Shown: positions 1-6,434 of the stretch, one piece after another
How the letters are laid out: each line of letters starts with the position of its first letter
Position numbering within the stretch: position 1 is the stretch's first letter
NCBI GenBank assembly: GCA_020050375.1
Contig: JAGVKR010000547.1
Coordinates: 1 to 6,434 of the forward strand
Source: Planctomycetales bacterium
GTDB lineage: Bacteria > Planctomycetota > Planctomycetia > Planctomycetales > Planctomycetaceae
Direction of reading: 5' to 3'
DNA length: 6,434 nucleotides
Program-made: the position numbers and the translations under genes
The notes under the pieces: model-generated
What the model was told of the DNA's origin: nothing
What the model saw: the letters and a program-made list of their open reading frames with translations, nothing else
Database searches by the model: none

Positions 1-2
1 AG

Positions 3-1376
3 CTGGCGAAGATTCTGTCGCAGGATCCACGACTTCTGGAGCGATTCATGGCCCGCAGTCGGCTGGAAGCGACGACCCTCCGCGACCAGTTGACGCTCCT
101 CAACCAGAGTCAGCAGCGATTGACGCAAGAGCTGAAAGACGGGCTTCCCCCCGCCGACCAGCCCGATGCGAAGCTGGAATTGAAGAACCGTATCCCGCAT
201 CGCGCCTCAGAAGCCGAACGCATCGCGCAGGAATCGGCAAAGATGCTCGACAACTACATCGTCTGGACGCCGCGCGATCTCAATGTCAACGAAGGCGAGC
301 TGGGAACCTTCAAAGCCAAATTGATCAAGCTGGTGGCCACCGCTTCTGAGTTTTCGACTCAAGCCGCGGACCAGGAGTCGGCGGCATCCCTCGACACGGC
401 AGAGGAGCTGTATCAGCAGTTACGGGCGTTCAAGGACAATCTTCCCGACCTGCTGGACGGGATCAGCCATCCGAAGCTGCCGTCGCACATTGCGAATCGC
501 ACGCAGGAGGCGGAAAAGCTGATCACCGACGTGTCGGGGTGGATTCGCAAGGAACGGATGATGGAGGCCGGTCACCATCATCTGGCCGCGGAAGTCGATC
601 AGCATCGAATCACCGTCGACACGATGGAATTGACCCGCAAGCTGACCGGCCTGAAAGCCCAGTGCCAGGGGATCAGCCCGGAGCTCGGCAAGTCGGCCGA
701 AGCGTTTCTCGCAACGATGGAAATGGATCTCGTCCCCGAGCTCGAGTCGTCTCAAGTGGCGCTCGGCGACGATCAGGTCCACGAATCGATCGAGCATCAG
801 TCCAAGGCCATCGCACACTTTACGAAAGCCGAGCAGGAACTGGATACAGTCATGGACGGGATCATCAAGCACCTCGATTCGCTTCCCTACGACAAGAATC
901 CGCAGATCGCGGAAGGGACCGAGCCGGAATCACTCCAGGAATTGCTGGCAATGCTGGAGGACGAAGCCCGCGCGGCGGAAGCCCTCGGCATTCCCTGCTG
1001 CCGCCCGTCAAATCTGCTCATCGAGAAAGACTGGTTCAAGCCCGGATCTTCGTCCGGCTCGGGGGCCACTGCGGGGTCGACGCCCGGCCCGAGCCCCCGC
1101 CGCACGATGCAGGCCCAGGCCCAGATGAATCAGGCCAAAGAAGCCAATGCCCTCGCGGAAAGGCTCCGCAAGCAGACCGAAGAGGCGCTTCGGAAGTTGC
1201 GACGTGGCTCGGGCGACAGCAATGCCGGAGCGGTTGCCAGGAAACAGGAGCGAACGTGGGATACGCTCGGCTCGAAGCTCGAAGACCACATGCGTCAGGG
1301 GCGCGGCAACCTGCCCCCCGAGCAATACCGCAAAGCCATCGAACGCTACTTCGAATCGCTCGCCGGCGAAAAGTGA
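3..1376 (+). CDS. C-terminal part of a long coiled-coil protein, function unknown (5' end outside window)
   Basis: The reading frame is open from the first full codon at 3. The 15 codons before the first ATG (48) read as normal protein (LAKILSQDPRLLERF), so 48 is an internal methionine and the gene is cut by the window edge; 457 residues are visible. The protein is rich in Glu, Lys, Gln, Ala and Leu with heptad-like spacing, and reads as long helices or coiled coils over visible residues 1-340. A flexible Gly/Ser/Pro-rich linker follows at about 347-370. Then comes a charged helix (AEEAN-type, about 375-405) and a compact C-terminal block with the motif PPEQYRKAIERYFESL. From memory, similar ends close large planctomycete proteins whose missing N-terminal part often has membrane helices; this is recollection, not a search result. 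No catalytic motif is visible. The TGA stop at 1374 is followed by a hairpin and a 286-nt gap, so it is probably not cotranscribed with the next gene. The gene call is secure; its function is unknown. Confidence 0.85.
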   Translation: MAKILSQDPRLLERFMARSRLEATTLRDQLTLLNQSQQRLTQELKDGLPPADQPDAKLELKNRIPHRASEAERIAQESAKMLDNYIVWTPRDLNVNEGELGTFKAKLIKLVATASEFSTQAADQESAASLDTAEELYQQLRAFKDNLPDLLDGISHPKLPSHIANRTQEAEKLITDVSGWIRKERMMEAGHHHLAAEVDQHRITVDTMELTRKLTGLKAQCQGISPELGKSAEAFLATMEMDLVPELESSQVALGDDQVHESIEHQSKAIAHFTKAEQELDTVMDGIIKHLDSLPYDKNPQIAEGTEPESLQELLAMLEDEARAAEALGIPCCRPSNLLIEKDWFKPGSSSGSGATAGSTPGPSPRRTMQAQAQMNQAKEANALAERLRKQTEEALRKLRRGSGDSNAGAVARKQERTWDTLGSKLEDHMRQGRGNLPPEQYRKAIERYFESLAGEK

Positions 1377-1384
1377 TTGAAAAT

Positions 1385-1403
1385 AGCAATGGTTTCCATT
1401 GCT
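1385..1403 (+). terminator. Hairpin after the coiled-coil gene, possible terminator
   Basis: A perfect 8-bp stem (AGCAATGG at 1385-1392 and CCATTGCT at 1396-1403) with a TTT loop starts 9 nt after the stop codon of the upstream gene. Position directly after a stop and perfect pairing favour a transcription end or mRNA-stabilising structure. The 3' flank is TGGGTCTTG rather than a T tract, so it is not a canonical intrinsic terminator on the + strand. Read on the - strand, the stem is followed by ATTTTC, but no - strand gene ends here. Confidence 0.4.
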
Positions 1404-1556
1404 TGGGTCTTGCGTGGTGGCGCGACGCTGAACCGTCCGACTCGTTTCGAAGAACGAGATGGTCGATTCTGACTTTGCCGGTCACGCTGGCAGGGTGTGG
1501 CGATTTCCCTGCATCGCCTGGCATATCAAAGACGTCGCTCGACACAGCACCCATCA

Positions 1557-1574
1557 GCAATTACGATTGCGTAA
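1557..1574. repeat. Two overlapping short inverted repeats
   Basis: GCAAT-TACG-ATTGC (1557-1570) and TTACG-ATTG-CGTAA (1561-1574) share bases, so they can form only one at a time as hairpins. Together they make a compact symmetric site about 90 nt before the start of the DUF1549/DUF1553 gene. It could be an operator-like site for a dimeric regulator. The 5-bp arms are short enough to arise by chance. Confidence 0.2.
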
Positions 1575-1662
1575 AGCGGCTGGCAGGACGGCGACGATGT
1601 GCCATTCGTGGAATACATACATCCAACCGACGGATTTCTTCGGGGCGTTGCAGGTCTCCGCA

Positions 1663-4245
1663 ATGAAGGTTCTGACGAGCAAACTGCTGTTCGCTGCCGC
1701 ATTCTTCATGACGGCGGCAACTCCGGCTGATGCCGCGCGTCCCGCGAATCCGGCCGAGCAGCTTGCTTACATTGGCCAGCCGGTTTCTCTCGATGTTCAG
1801 CCCGAAACAATCCGCCTGGCCGGGCCGCGCGCCATGCGACAGGTTCTCGTCACCGGACGCTACAGCGACGGCAGCGAGCGCGACCTGACGAGTTTCTGCC
1901 AAATGCAGGTGGAACGCCCCGATGTCATAAAACTTGGCCGCGGCGGGTTATTGCAATCCCATGCGAACGGCGAAACAGCACTGGTCATTCAGGCGGGAGA
2001 GCGAACGACGCGAGTCCCCGTCATCGTCACAGATTTCGACAAAATGCAGCCCGTGAGCTTTCGTCACGAGCTCGTCGCGGCCCTCAATGTCGCGGGCTGC
2101 AATGCGGGCGCGTGTCACGGCATTCCCAGTGGACGGGGCGGGTTCAAGCTGAGCCTGCGCGGTTACGACCCGGCCGCCGACTACCTCGAGTTGACTCATT
2201 CCGCCTCGGGGCGCCGAACGAACCGATTCAATGGGGAGGAAAGCCTGATTCTGAAAAAGGGAATCGGGCTGGTGGCTCACGCGGGGGGGCCGCGGCTGCT
2301 CTCGCCGAACACGGTCCCCCAGGAAATGGTTCGCGCGTGGCTGGTCGACGGGCTGCGCGACGACTCCGTTAATTTACCGGCCCTCACAAAAGTGGAAGTT
2401 CTCCCGGGCAACAGAGTCCAAATGGCGCCGGCCCGCTGGCAGCAACTGGTCGTGCTGGCCCACTTTGCAGACGGCAGCGTCCGCGACGTCACTCGATTGA
2501 CCGCCTTCAGCAGCAGCGACGACAGCATCGCCGCCGTCGACGCGAATGGCCTGGTCGAACTGAAGCAGACGGGCGAGGCCGCCGTCCTGTGCCGCTATCT
2601 CGACATCATCGAGTGCGCCCGCCTGACGTATCTGGAGCCGCAATCCGGCTTTGTCTGGTCCGATCCACCGGAGCTTAACGACGTCGATCGTCACGTGTTT
2701 GCAAAGCTCAAGATGCTGAACATCCTCCCGGCGGAGCTTTGCACCGATCAGGAATTCGTTCGACGGGCATTCCTCGATCTTTGCGGCATTCTGCCGACGC
2801 CGGACGAAGTTCTCGCCTTCCTGTCCGCGGCTGCGTCCGACAAGCGGCCCCGATTGATCGATCAACTTCTGGATCGTCCCGAGTTCGCCGACTTCATGGC
2901 GTACAAATGGCTCGACGTCTTGCGCTCCAACCGGTTGACGATTCAGATCAAAGGGAGCCATGCCTACCGTCAGTGGCTGCGGAGCCATATCGAACGAAAC
3001 ACGCCGTGGAACGAAGTCGTCTCTGAACTTCTGACGGCCGGCGGCAGCACGTTTGCCAATCCCCCCGCCAACTATTATCGCGGACCGTACGACAACGGCA
3101 AGCCGGTCGTCCAGGAGGCGCAGAGCCTGGCTGAAAGCACGGCGCAGCTCTTCTTCGGCGTCCGTTTGCAATGCGCCAAATGTCACAATCATCCGTTCGA
3201 GCGCTGGACGCAGAACGATTATTATCACATGGCGGCGTGGTTCGCTCAGCTCAAGGCGAAACCCGACCCAGTGCGTCCCGGAAGCCCCCCGCAGCCGTAT
3301 CCCTGGCAGTTGCGGGAAAACGCGCTTGTGATCTATTCCGCCGGCAGCGGAGAAGTCAACCACCCGCAGTCCGGGCAACCGATGGCTCCCAAGGTGCTGG
3401 GCATGCCCGCACCGTCGATTGCACCAGGCGCCGACCGCCGCGCGGCACTCGCGCAGCAGGTCACTTCGCCGGAGAATCCGCACTTTGCCCGGGCGACCGT
3501 CAATCGCATCTGGTTTCACCTGCTTGGCCGGGGGATTGTCGATCCGCCGGACGACTTCCGCGACTCGAACCCGTCTGCCAACGATGCGCTGCTGGAGACA
3601 CTGGCCCGTGAGCTCGTCGAAAACAACTTCGACGTGAAACACGTCGTGCGGACCATCGCCAACTCGCGAACGTATCAGCTCAGCGCCCATGCCAACCCGG
3701 CGAATCCGGAGGACGAAAAGTATTTTTCGCACGCCCTTGTCCGGCGGAAGCGATTGACGGCGGAATTGCTGCTGGATGCGATCTGCGCCGCCACCGGAGC
3801 GCCGGAAGAGTTCACCGGATTTCCACCGGGGACGCGGGCTGTCCAGCTCCCCGACGGGCAGGTCATTTTCACCGGGGGCCGGTACGCGTCGTGGGATCGC
3901 CACCCGTTCCTGAAAGCATTCGGGCAGCCGGCCCGCGAAGCGGCCTGCGAATGCGAACGTGAGGGGGACGTCAACCTGGCTCGGGCGCTCGAAATGAAGA
4001 ACGGCGAGTTCGTTCTCGCCAAGCTCCGCGCGCCGGATGGTCGGATCGGCCGGCTCCTGGCGGGCAAAGTCCCCGATGCCGACATTGCGACGGAGCTGTT
4101 CCTGGCGACCCTGTCGCGGCCGCCGCTGGCGGATGAAGTTCGCGCGGCTCTCGAGCACGTCGCCAGCGCCAGCGACAAGCGCGCGGCGTGGGAAGATATC
4201 CACTGGGCGCTGCTCAATACCAATGAGTTCCTGTTTCGGCATTGA
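1663..4245 (+). CDS. Secreted planctomycete cytochrome-like protein, Big2-like/DUF1549 (PSCyt2)/DUF1553 (PSD1)
   Basis: An 860-residue protein begins at ATG 1663. That start gives a clean Sec signal peptide: a basic start (MKVLTSK), a hydrophobic core, and a likely cut after ADA (residue 24). No clear Shine-Dalgarno sequence precedes it, and the in-frame ATG at 1459 would hide the signal. Domains in order: a Big2/Ig-like domain at about 41-124 (YSDGSERDLT); a cytochrome-like segment with C146-x4-C151-H152 followed by GGFKLSLRGYDP; a second Big2-like domain at about 244-325 (FADGSVRDVT); DUF1549 at about 343-530, ending in C504-A-K-C507-H508-N-H-P; and DUF1553 at about 590-850, with NRIWFHLLGRGIVDPPDDFR-like and SRTYQLS motifs. 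Length and order match the complete family, so the gene looks intact. CXXCH normally binds haem c covalently, and the CX4CH motif may do so too; neither is proved here. The protein should act outside the cytoplasmic membrane. It is the first gene of an apparent operon with the DUF1501 gene 10 nt downstream. Substrate and reaction are unknown. Confidence 0.95.
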   Translation: MKVLTSKLLFAAAFFMTAATPADAARPANPAEQLAYIGQPVSLDVQPETIRLAGPRAMRQVLVTGRYSDGSERDLTSFCQMQVERPDVIKLGRGGLLQSHANGETALVIQAGERTTRVPVIVTDFDKMQPVSFRHELVAALNVAGCNAGACHGIPSGRGGFKLSLRGYDPAADYLELTHSASGRRTNRFNGEESLILKKGIGLVAHAGGPRLLSPNTVPQEMVRAWLVDGLRDDSVNLPALTKVEVLPGNRVQMAPARWQQLVVLAHFADGSVRDVTRLTAFSSSDDSIAAVDANGLVELKQTGEAAVLCRYLDIIECARLTYLEPQSGFVWSDPPELNDVDRHVFAKLKMLNILPAELCTDQEFVRRAFLDLCGILPTPDEVLAFLSAAASDKRPRLIDQLLDRPEFADFMAYKWLDVLRSNRLTIQIKGSHAYRQWLRSHIERNTPWNEVVSELLTAGGSTFANPPANYYRGPYDNGKPVVQEAQSLAESTAQLFFGVRLQCAKCHNHPFERWTQNDYYHMAAWFAQLKAKPDPVRPGSPPQPYPWQLRENALVIYSAGSGEVNHPQSGQPMAPKVLGMPAPSIAPGADRRAALAQQVTSPENPHFARATVNRIWFHLLGRGIVDPPDDFRDSNPSANDALLETLARELVENNFDVKHVVRTIANSRTYQLSAHANPANPEDEKYFSHALVRRKRLTAELLLDAICAATGAPEEFTGFPPGTRAVQLPDGQVIFTGGRYASWDRHPFLKAFGQPAREAACECEREGDVNLARALEMKNGEFVLAKLRAPDGRIGRLLAGKVPDADIATELFLATLSRPPLADEVRAALEHVASASDKRAAWEDIHWALLNTNEFLFRH

Positions 4246-4248
4246 GGG
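4244..4248 (+). promoter_or_regulatory. Ribosome binding site overlapping the upstream stop
   Basis: GAGGG begins inside the TGA stop of the DUF1549/DUF1553 gene and lies 7 nt before ATG 4256. This spacing decides the start of the DUF1501 gene in favour of 4256 over the ATGs at 4265 and 4298. It also suggests that translation of the two genes is coupled. Confidence 0.6.
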
Positions 4249-4255
4249 ATGTTCC

Positions 4256-5665
4256 ATGATCACCATGTTAGGGAGCCGACGACGTCTTTGTGACGGGATG
4301 ACCCGCCGCGAAACTCTCAAGGCCGGAGCGCTCTCTCTTTTGGGCGGGGCCTTCAATCTGCCGAGCCTCTTTGCGATCGAAGAGAGCAAGCTGGTCCGGC
4401 CGGGCAAGGCCAAGAGCGTGATCCTGCTCTATCTGCTCGGCGGCGCGCCGACGCAAGACATGTACGACCTGAAGCCCAACGCCCCGGAAAAAATCCGCGG
4501 CGAGTTCAAACCGATCGATACGAATGTCGCCGGCATTCAGATCGGCGAATTGCTGCCGCTGTCGGCCCAGTGGATGCATAAGTCCGCCATCGTCCGCTCG
4601 GTGAACCACAAGGCAGGTTGCCACAACCCGCTCCCCAGCTACACCGGTCACGAGATCGCGCTGGCCGACATCACCAGCACAAAAGACACCTATCCCCCCA
4701 GCATGGGGTCGGTCTGCGAGCACCTCCGTCCGGCGTCGAAGGATTTGCCCGACTACGTCTACCTGCCCAACTACGCGGGGGCCGGGAATGCCGGCGGAAC
4801 CGTGCGTTATCCCGGGCCGTATGCCGGCTTTCTCGGGAAGCGCTTCGACCCGCTGTTCTCCGAATTCGACAAGACGAAACACCGCACGATTGGAAAAATG
4901 AAGGTCCTCGAAGGCGAGCCGTTTCTCTCCCGCAACACCCGGCTGGCCGATGGGATCACGCTGGACGCCCTGGAAAAGCGCGAGGGGCTGCTGCAGCAGT
5001 TCAATCGCAACCAGGGCCGGCTGGAAGCGCGGGGCGGACTCAACGACGTCGACCGCATCCAGCGGCGGGCTCTCGACCTGTTGACTTCGACGAAGCTCAA
5101 AAGCGCCTTCGACCTGAGCACGGCCGAACCCAAGCTGCGCGACCGTTACGACCGCACGCTGTTCGGCTCCTGCGCCCTCATCGCTCGCCGACTGGTCGAA
5201 ACCGGAGTTCGCTTTATCAACGTCACCTGGGACTTCCCGGGTGATAATTCGTGGGACACCCACGCCGACAACTTCAACTGGCTCCGCGGCGCATTGCCGT
5301 CTCTCGATCTCACGTACAGCGCGCTCCTCGAGGATCTGGACTCGCACGGGCTGCTGGATGAGACGCTGGTCGTCGTCATGAGCGACATGGGTCGCACGCC
5401 GCAGATCAACAAGAATGCCGGCCGCGATCACTGGAGCTACGGCTACAGCGTATTGTTTGCCGGAGCGGGGATTCGTGGTGGTACCGTGCACGGCGCCACC
5501 GACGCCCATGCCGCCTACGTCAAAGACCGCCCGGTCAGCACGAGTGACATCTGCGCGACGATCTATCATCTGCTGGGGATCGATCCGGACATGAAGGTGT
5601 ACGACAACGACCGGCCGGTCGCCATTGCTCACGGGGGGCAGCCGATCGCCGAAATTCTGGGCTAG
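4256..5665 (+). CDS. DUF1501 family protein with twin-arginine signal
   Basis: A 469-residue protein, within the usual length of the family. The N-terminus (LGSRRRLCDGMTRRETLKAG) fits the start typical of planctomycete DUF1501 proteins. It contains a twin-arginine signal (T16-R17-R18-E-T-L) followed by a hydrophobic stretch, so Tat export of the folded protein is likely. Family landmarks are G62-G-A-P-T-Q-D68-M-Y-D71, then KPNAPEKIRGEF, an HKAGCHNPLPSYTGHE-like block, W333-D-T-H336, S376-D377-M-G-R-T-P382 and G389-R-D391-H392-W393. The Asp/His residues near the C-terminus resemble metal ligands of the alkaline phosphatase/sulfatase superfamily, with which DUF1501 is grouped; the activity itself is undetermined. 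The gene starts 10 nt after the DUF1549/DUF1553 stop, with its RBS overlapping that stop. The two families occur together many times in planctomycete genomes and probably work as partners at the envelope. Starting at 4298 would leave RR almost at the N-terminus and lacks a well-spaced RBS. Confidence 0.95.
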   Translation: MITMLGSRRRLCDGMTRRETLKAGALSLLGGAFNLPSLFAIEESKLVRPGKAKSVILLYLLGGAPTQDMYDLKPNAPEKIRGEFKPIDTNVAGIQIGELLPLSAQWMHKSAIVRSVNHKAGCHNPLPSYTGHEIALADITSTKDTYPPSMGSVCEHLRPASKDLPDYVYLPNYAGAGNAGGTVRYPGPYAGFLGKRFDPLFSEFDKTKHRTIGKMKVLEGEPFLSRNTRLADGITLDALEKREGLLQQFNRNQGRLEARGGLNDVDRIQRRALDLLTSTKLKSAFDLSTAEPKLRDRYDRTLFGSCALIARRLVETGVRFINVTWDFPGDNSWDTHADNFNWLRGALPSLDLTYSALLEDLDSHGLLDETLVVVMSDMGRTPQINKNAGRDHWSYGYSVLFAGAGIRGGTVHGATDAHAAYVKDRPVSTSDICATIYHLLGIDPDMKVYDNDRPVAIAHGGQPIAEILG

Positions 5666-5713
5666 CGCATCGCGACTGATGGCACGCTCACAACAATGGA
5701 GAAGCCGCCCCTG

Positions 5714-6434
5714 ATGCGATTTGACCCGTTCGCTCTGTTCTTCTGCTTCGTGCTGGCCGTTGCCTCGGTCGCGAACGCCGACTCGCGAGTGATCTTTTCG
5801 GGCGAGAAGCGGCTGAACAATCTGGTGGCGGAGTTGCTCGAGGTCGCCGATATCACGCAGCCGGGCGGGAGCTTTGCGTTCCAGCGCCCGCGGGACGGCT
5901 GGATCTTCGTGACGGCCGTTTGCCGCGGAGCGGGGACGATTTCGCTCAAGCTCGATGATGCGGGGGAGCCTCTGGCCGTCTTTCGGAACCCGATCGCTGC
6001 CCCCCGTCCCTTTGAAGCTGTGCGAAACATCCCGGCCGGGAAACATCAACTTCAGGTGCAAGTCGAAGGCCGTATCAAGTTCGCTTCGCAGGCAAGCTCT
6101 ACCGCCACTACGGCCTCGAAGGCAAAACAGAGACGTTGACTCGGGATCCGCTTTTTTTGCCGCACATCCAGAATGCGGATTTCGAGAAAGGGCTCGACGA
6201 CTGGACGCTTCATCCGGCCGAGGAGGGAAGCATCCAGGCGAAGAGCTTTCCGCGCTACGGTCGCATCGAGGGACGCTACATGGGTTTGGGGCGCCCGGCC
6301 GACCCAGATCACATCGGCGACACATTCCTCTGGATGAAGCGGAGCGCAAAGGGTCCGAACACGTTTTCGCAGACCGTCAAAAAGCTCGAGCCCGGTCGGC
6401 TCTACTCGCTGAAGATGTTCAGTTGTGACTACCA
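5714..6434 (+). pseudogene. Broken secreted protein gene: internal deletion with frameshift, 3' end outside window
   Basis: The first part (5714 to about 6079, 122 codons) begins with a Sec signal peptide (MRFDPFALFFCFVLAVASVANA, likely cut after residue 22). It continues as a beta-rich domain with NLVAELLEVADITQPGGSF, RPRDGWIFVTA and PAGKHQLQVQVEGRIK. The frame then runs into Ser/Thr/Ala/Lys-rich residues without family character and stops at 6137-6139. From about 6079, a different frame (phase 1 instead of phase 2) reads VRFAGKLYRHYGLEGKTETL, then FLPHIQNADFEKGLDDWTLH, GRIEGRYMGLGRP and FSQTVKKLEPGRLYSLKMF, and is still open at the window end. This second part resembles a carbohydrate-binding-like beta-sandwich (CBM4/9 style). 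From memory, both parts belong to one planctomycete family in which a middle region of some 250 residues separates them, so the middle seems lost. A start at ATG 5696 is possible but has no RBS; GGAG at 5698-5701 favours 5714. An assembly error is the main alternative. Confidence 0.7.

Larger units (their letters stand above)
1377..1662. other. Intergenic region without a supported gene
   Basis: This gap of 286 nt separates the coiled-coil gene from the DUF1549/DUF1553 gene and should hold the promoter of the latter. The downstream gene's frame stays open back to an ATG at 1459. The extra 68 residues, however, have no protein-like character (many His, Trp, Cys and Arg, no hydrophobic core), and they would bury a good signal peptide. 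I therefore treat the stretch as non-coding. It contains a perfect hairpin (1385-1403) and two overlapping small inverted repeats (1557-1574). I see no convincing -35/-10 pair, which is expected because planctomycete promoters are poorly defined. Confidence 0.6.

Noticed and set aside
1459..1662. N-terminal extension of the cytochrome-like protein from ATG 1459
   Set aside because: The extra 68 residues are not protein-like and would put the Sec signal peptide inside the protein. ATG 1663 gives a standard secreted N-terminus.
539..1666. Overlapping + strand open frame of 375 codons
   Set aside because: It is a phase-shifted shadow of the coiled-coil gene, with Arg/Gly/Ser-rich residues and no protein character. 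Only its tail in the intergenic gap was considered separately.
2374..4413. Antisense open frame of 679 codons opposite the DUF1549/DUF1553 gene
   Set aside because: It lies antisense to a gene with clear family motifs. Its translation is Arg/Gly/Val-rich with no domain or signal, as expected of antisense frames kept open by GC-rich codon use.
6080..6089. Tandem TTCGC-TTCGC as a duplication scar at the break
   Set aside because: The bases are explained by normal codons of the downstream family sequence (GTT CGC TTC GCA for V-R-F-A), so no duplication needs to be invoked.
6077..6095. Programmed ribosomal frameshift as explanation for the phase change
   Set aside because: No slippery heptamer or following pseudoknot is evident, and the family's middle region appears missing, which frameshifting would not explain.
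4268..6349. Antisense open frame of 693 codons opposite the DUF1501 gene and the broken gene
   Set aside because: Same reason. It also runs across two separate + strand genes and the frameshift, which a real gene placed there by chance would be unlikely to do.
5955..6428. Third-phase + strand open frame over the broken gene
   Set aside because: The family-like sequence lies in phase 2 before about 6079 and in phase 1 after it. This phase 3 frame has neither and is Arg/Ser-rich.

Overview
The window looks like a piece of a planctomycete chromosome. It is GC-rich, and it carries a gene pair that is the hallmark of Planctomycetota and relatives: a large secreted multidomain cytochrome-like protein (Big2-like / CX4CH / Big2-like / DUF1549-PSCyt2 / DUF1553-PSD1), followed after 10 nt by a DUF1501 protein with a twin-arginine signal. 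All genes that can be supported are on the + strand. The assignment rests on recognised sequence motifs; no database search was possible.

Layout: (1) 3-1376 is the C-terminal 457 residues of a long, charged, helix-rich coiled-coil protein of unknown function whose start lies outside the window. (2) 1377-1662 is a gap of about 290 nt with a perfect 8-bp hairpin just after the first gene's stop, and no convincing gene. (3) 1663-4245 is the 860-aa DUF1549/DUF1553 protein with a Sec signal peptide. (4) 4256-5665 is the 469-aa DUF1501 protein, whose ribosome binding site overlaps the stop of the preceding gene. (5) 5714-6434 is a broken secreted-protein gene. Its first 122 codons are in one frame and its last 118 visible codons in another. 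The two halves look like the beginning and end of one planctomycete protein family from which the middle has been lost.

Genes 3 and 4 almost certainly form one transcriptional unit, and the broken gene 48 nt downstream may be, or have been, its third member. All three products carry export signals (Sec for the first and third, Tat for the second), so the unit appears to serve the cell envelope or periplasm. The biochemical role of DUF1549/DUF1553/DUF1501 partners is not established. Covalent haem binding and an alkaline-phosphatase-like fold are family-based inferences. I do not see a mobile element, a CRISPR array, an RNA gene or a clearly new system. The observation most worth checking is the internal deletion with frameshift near 6079.
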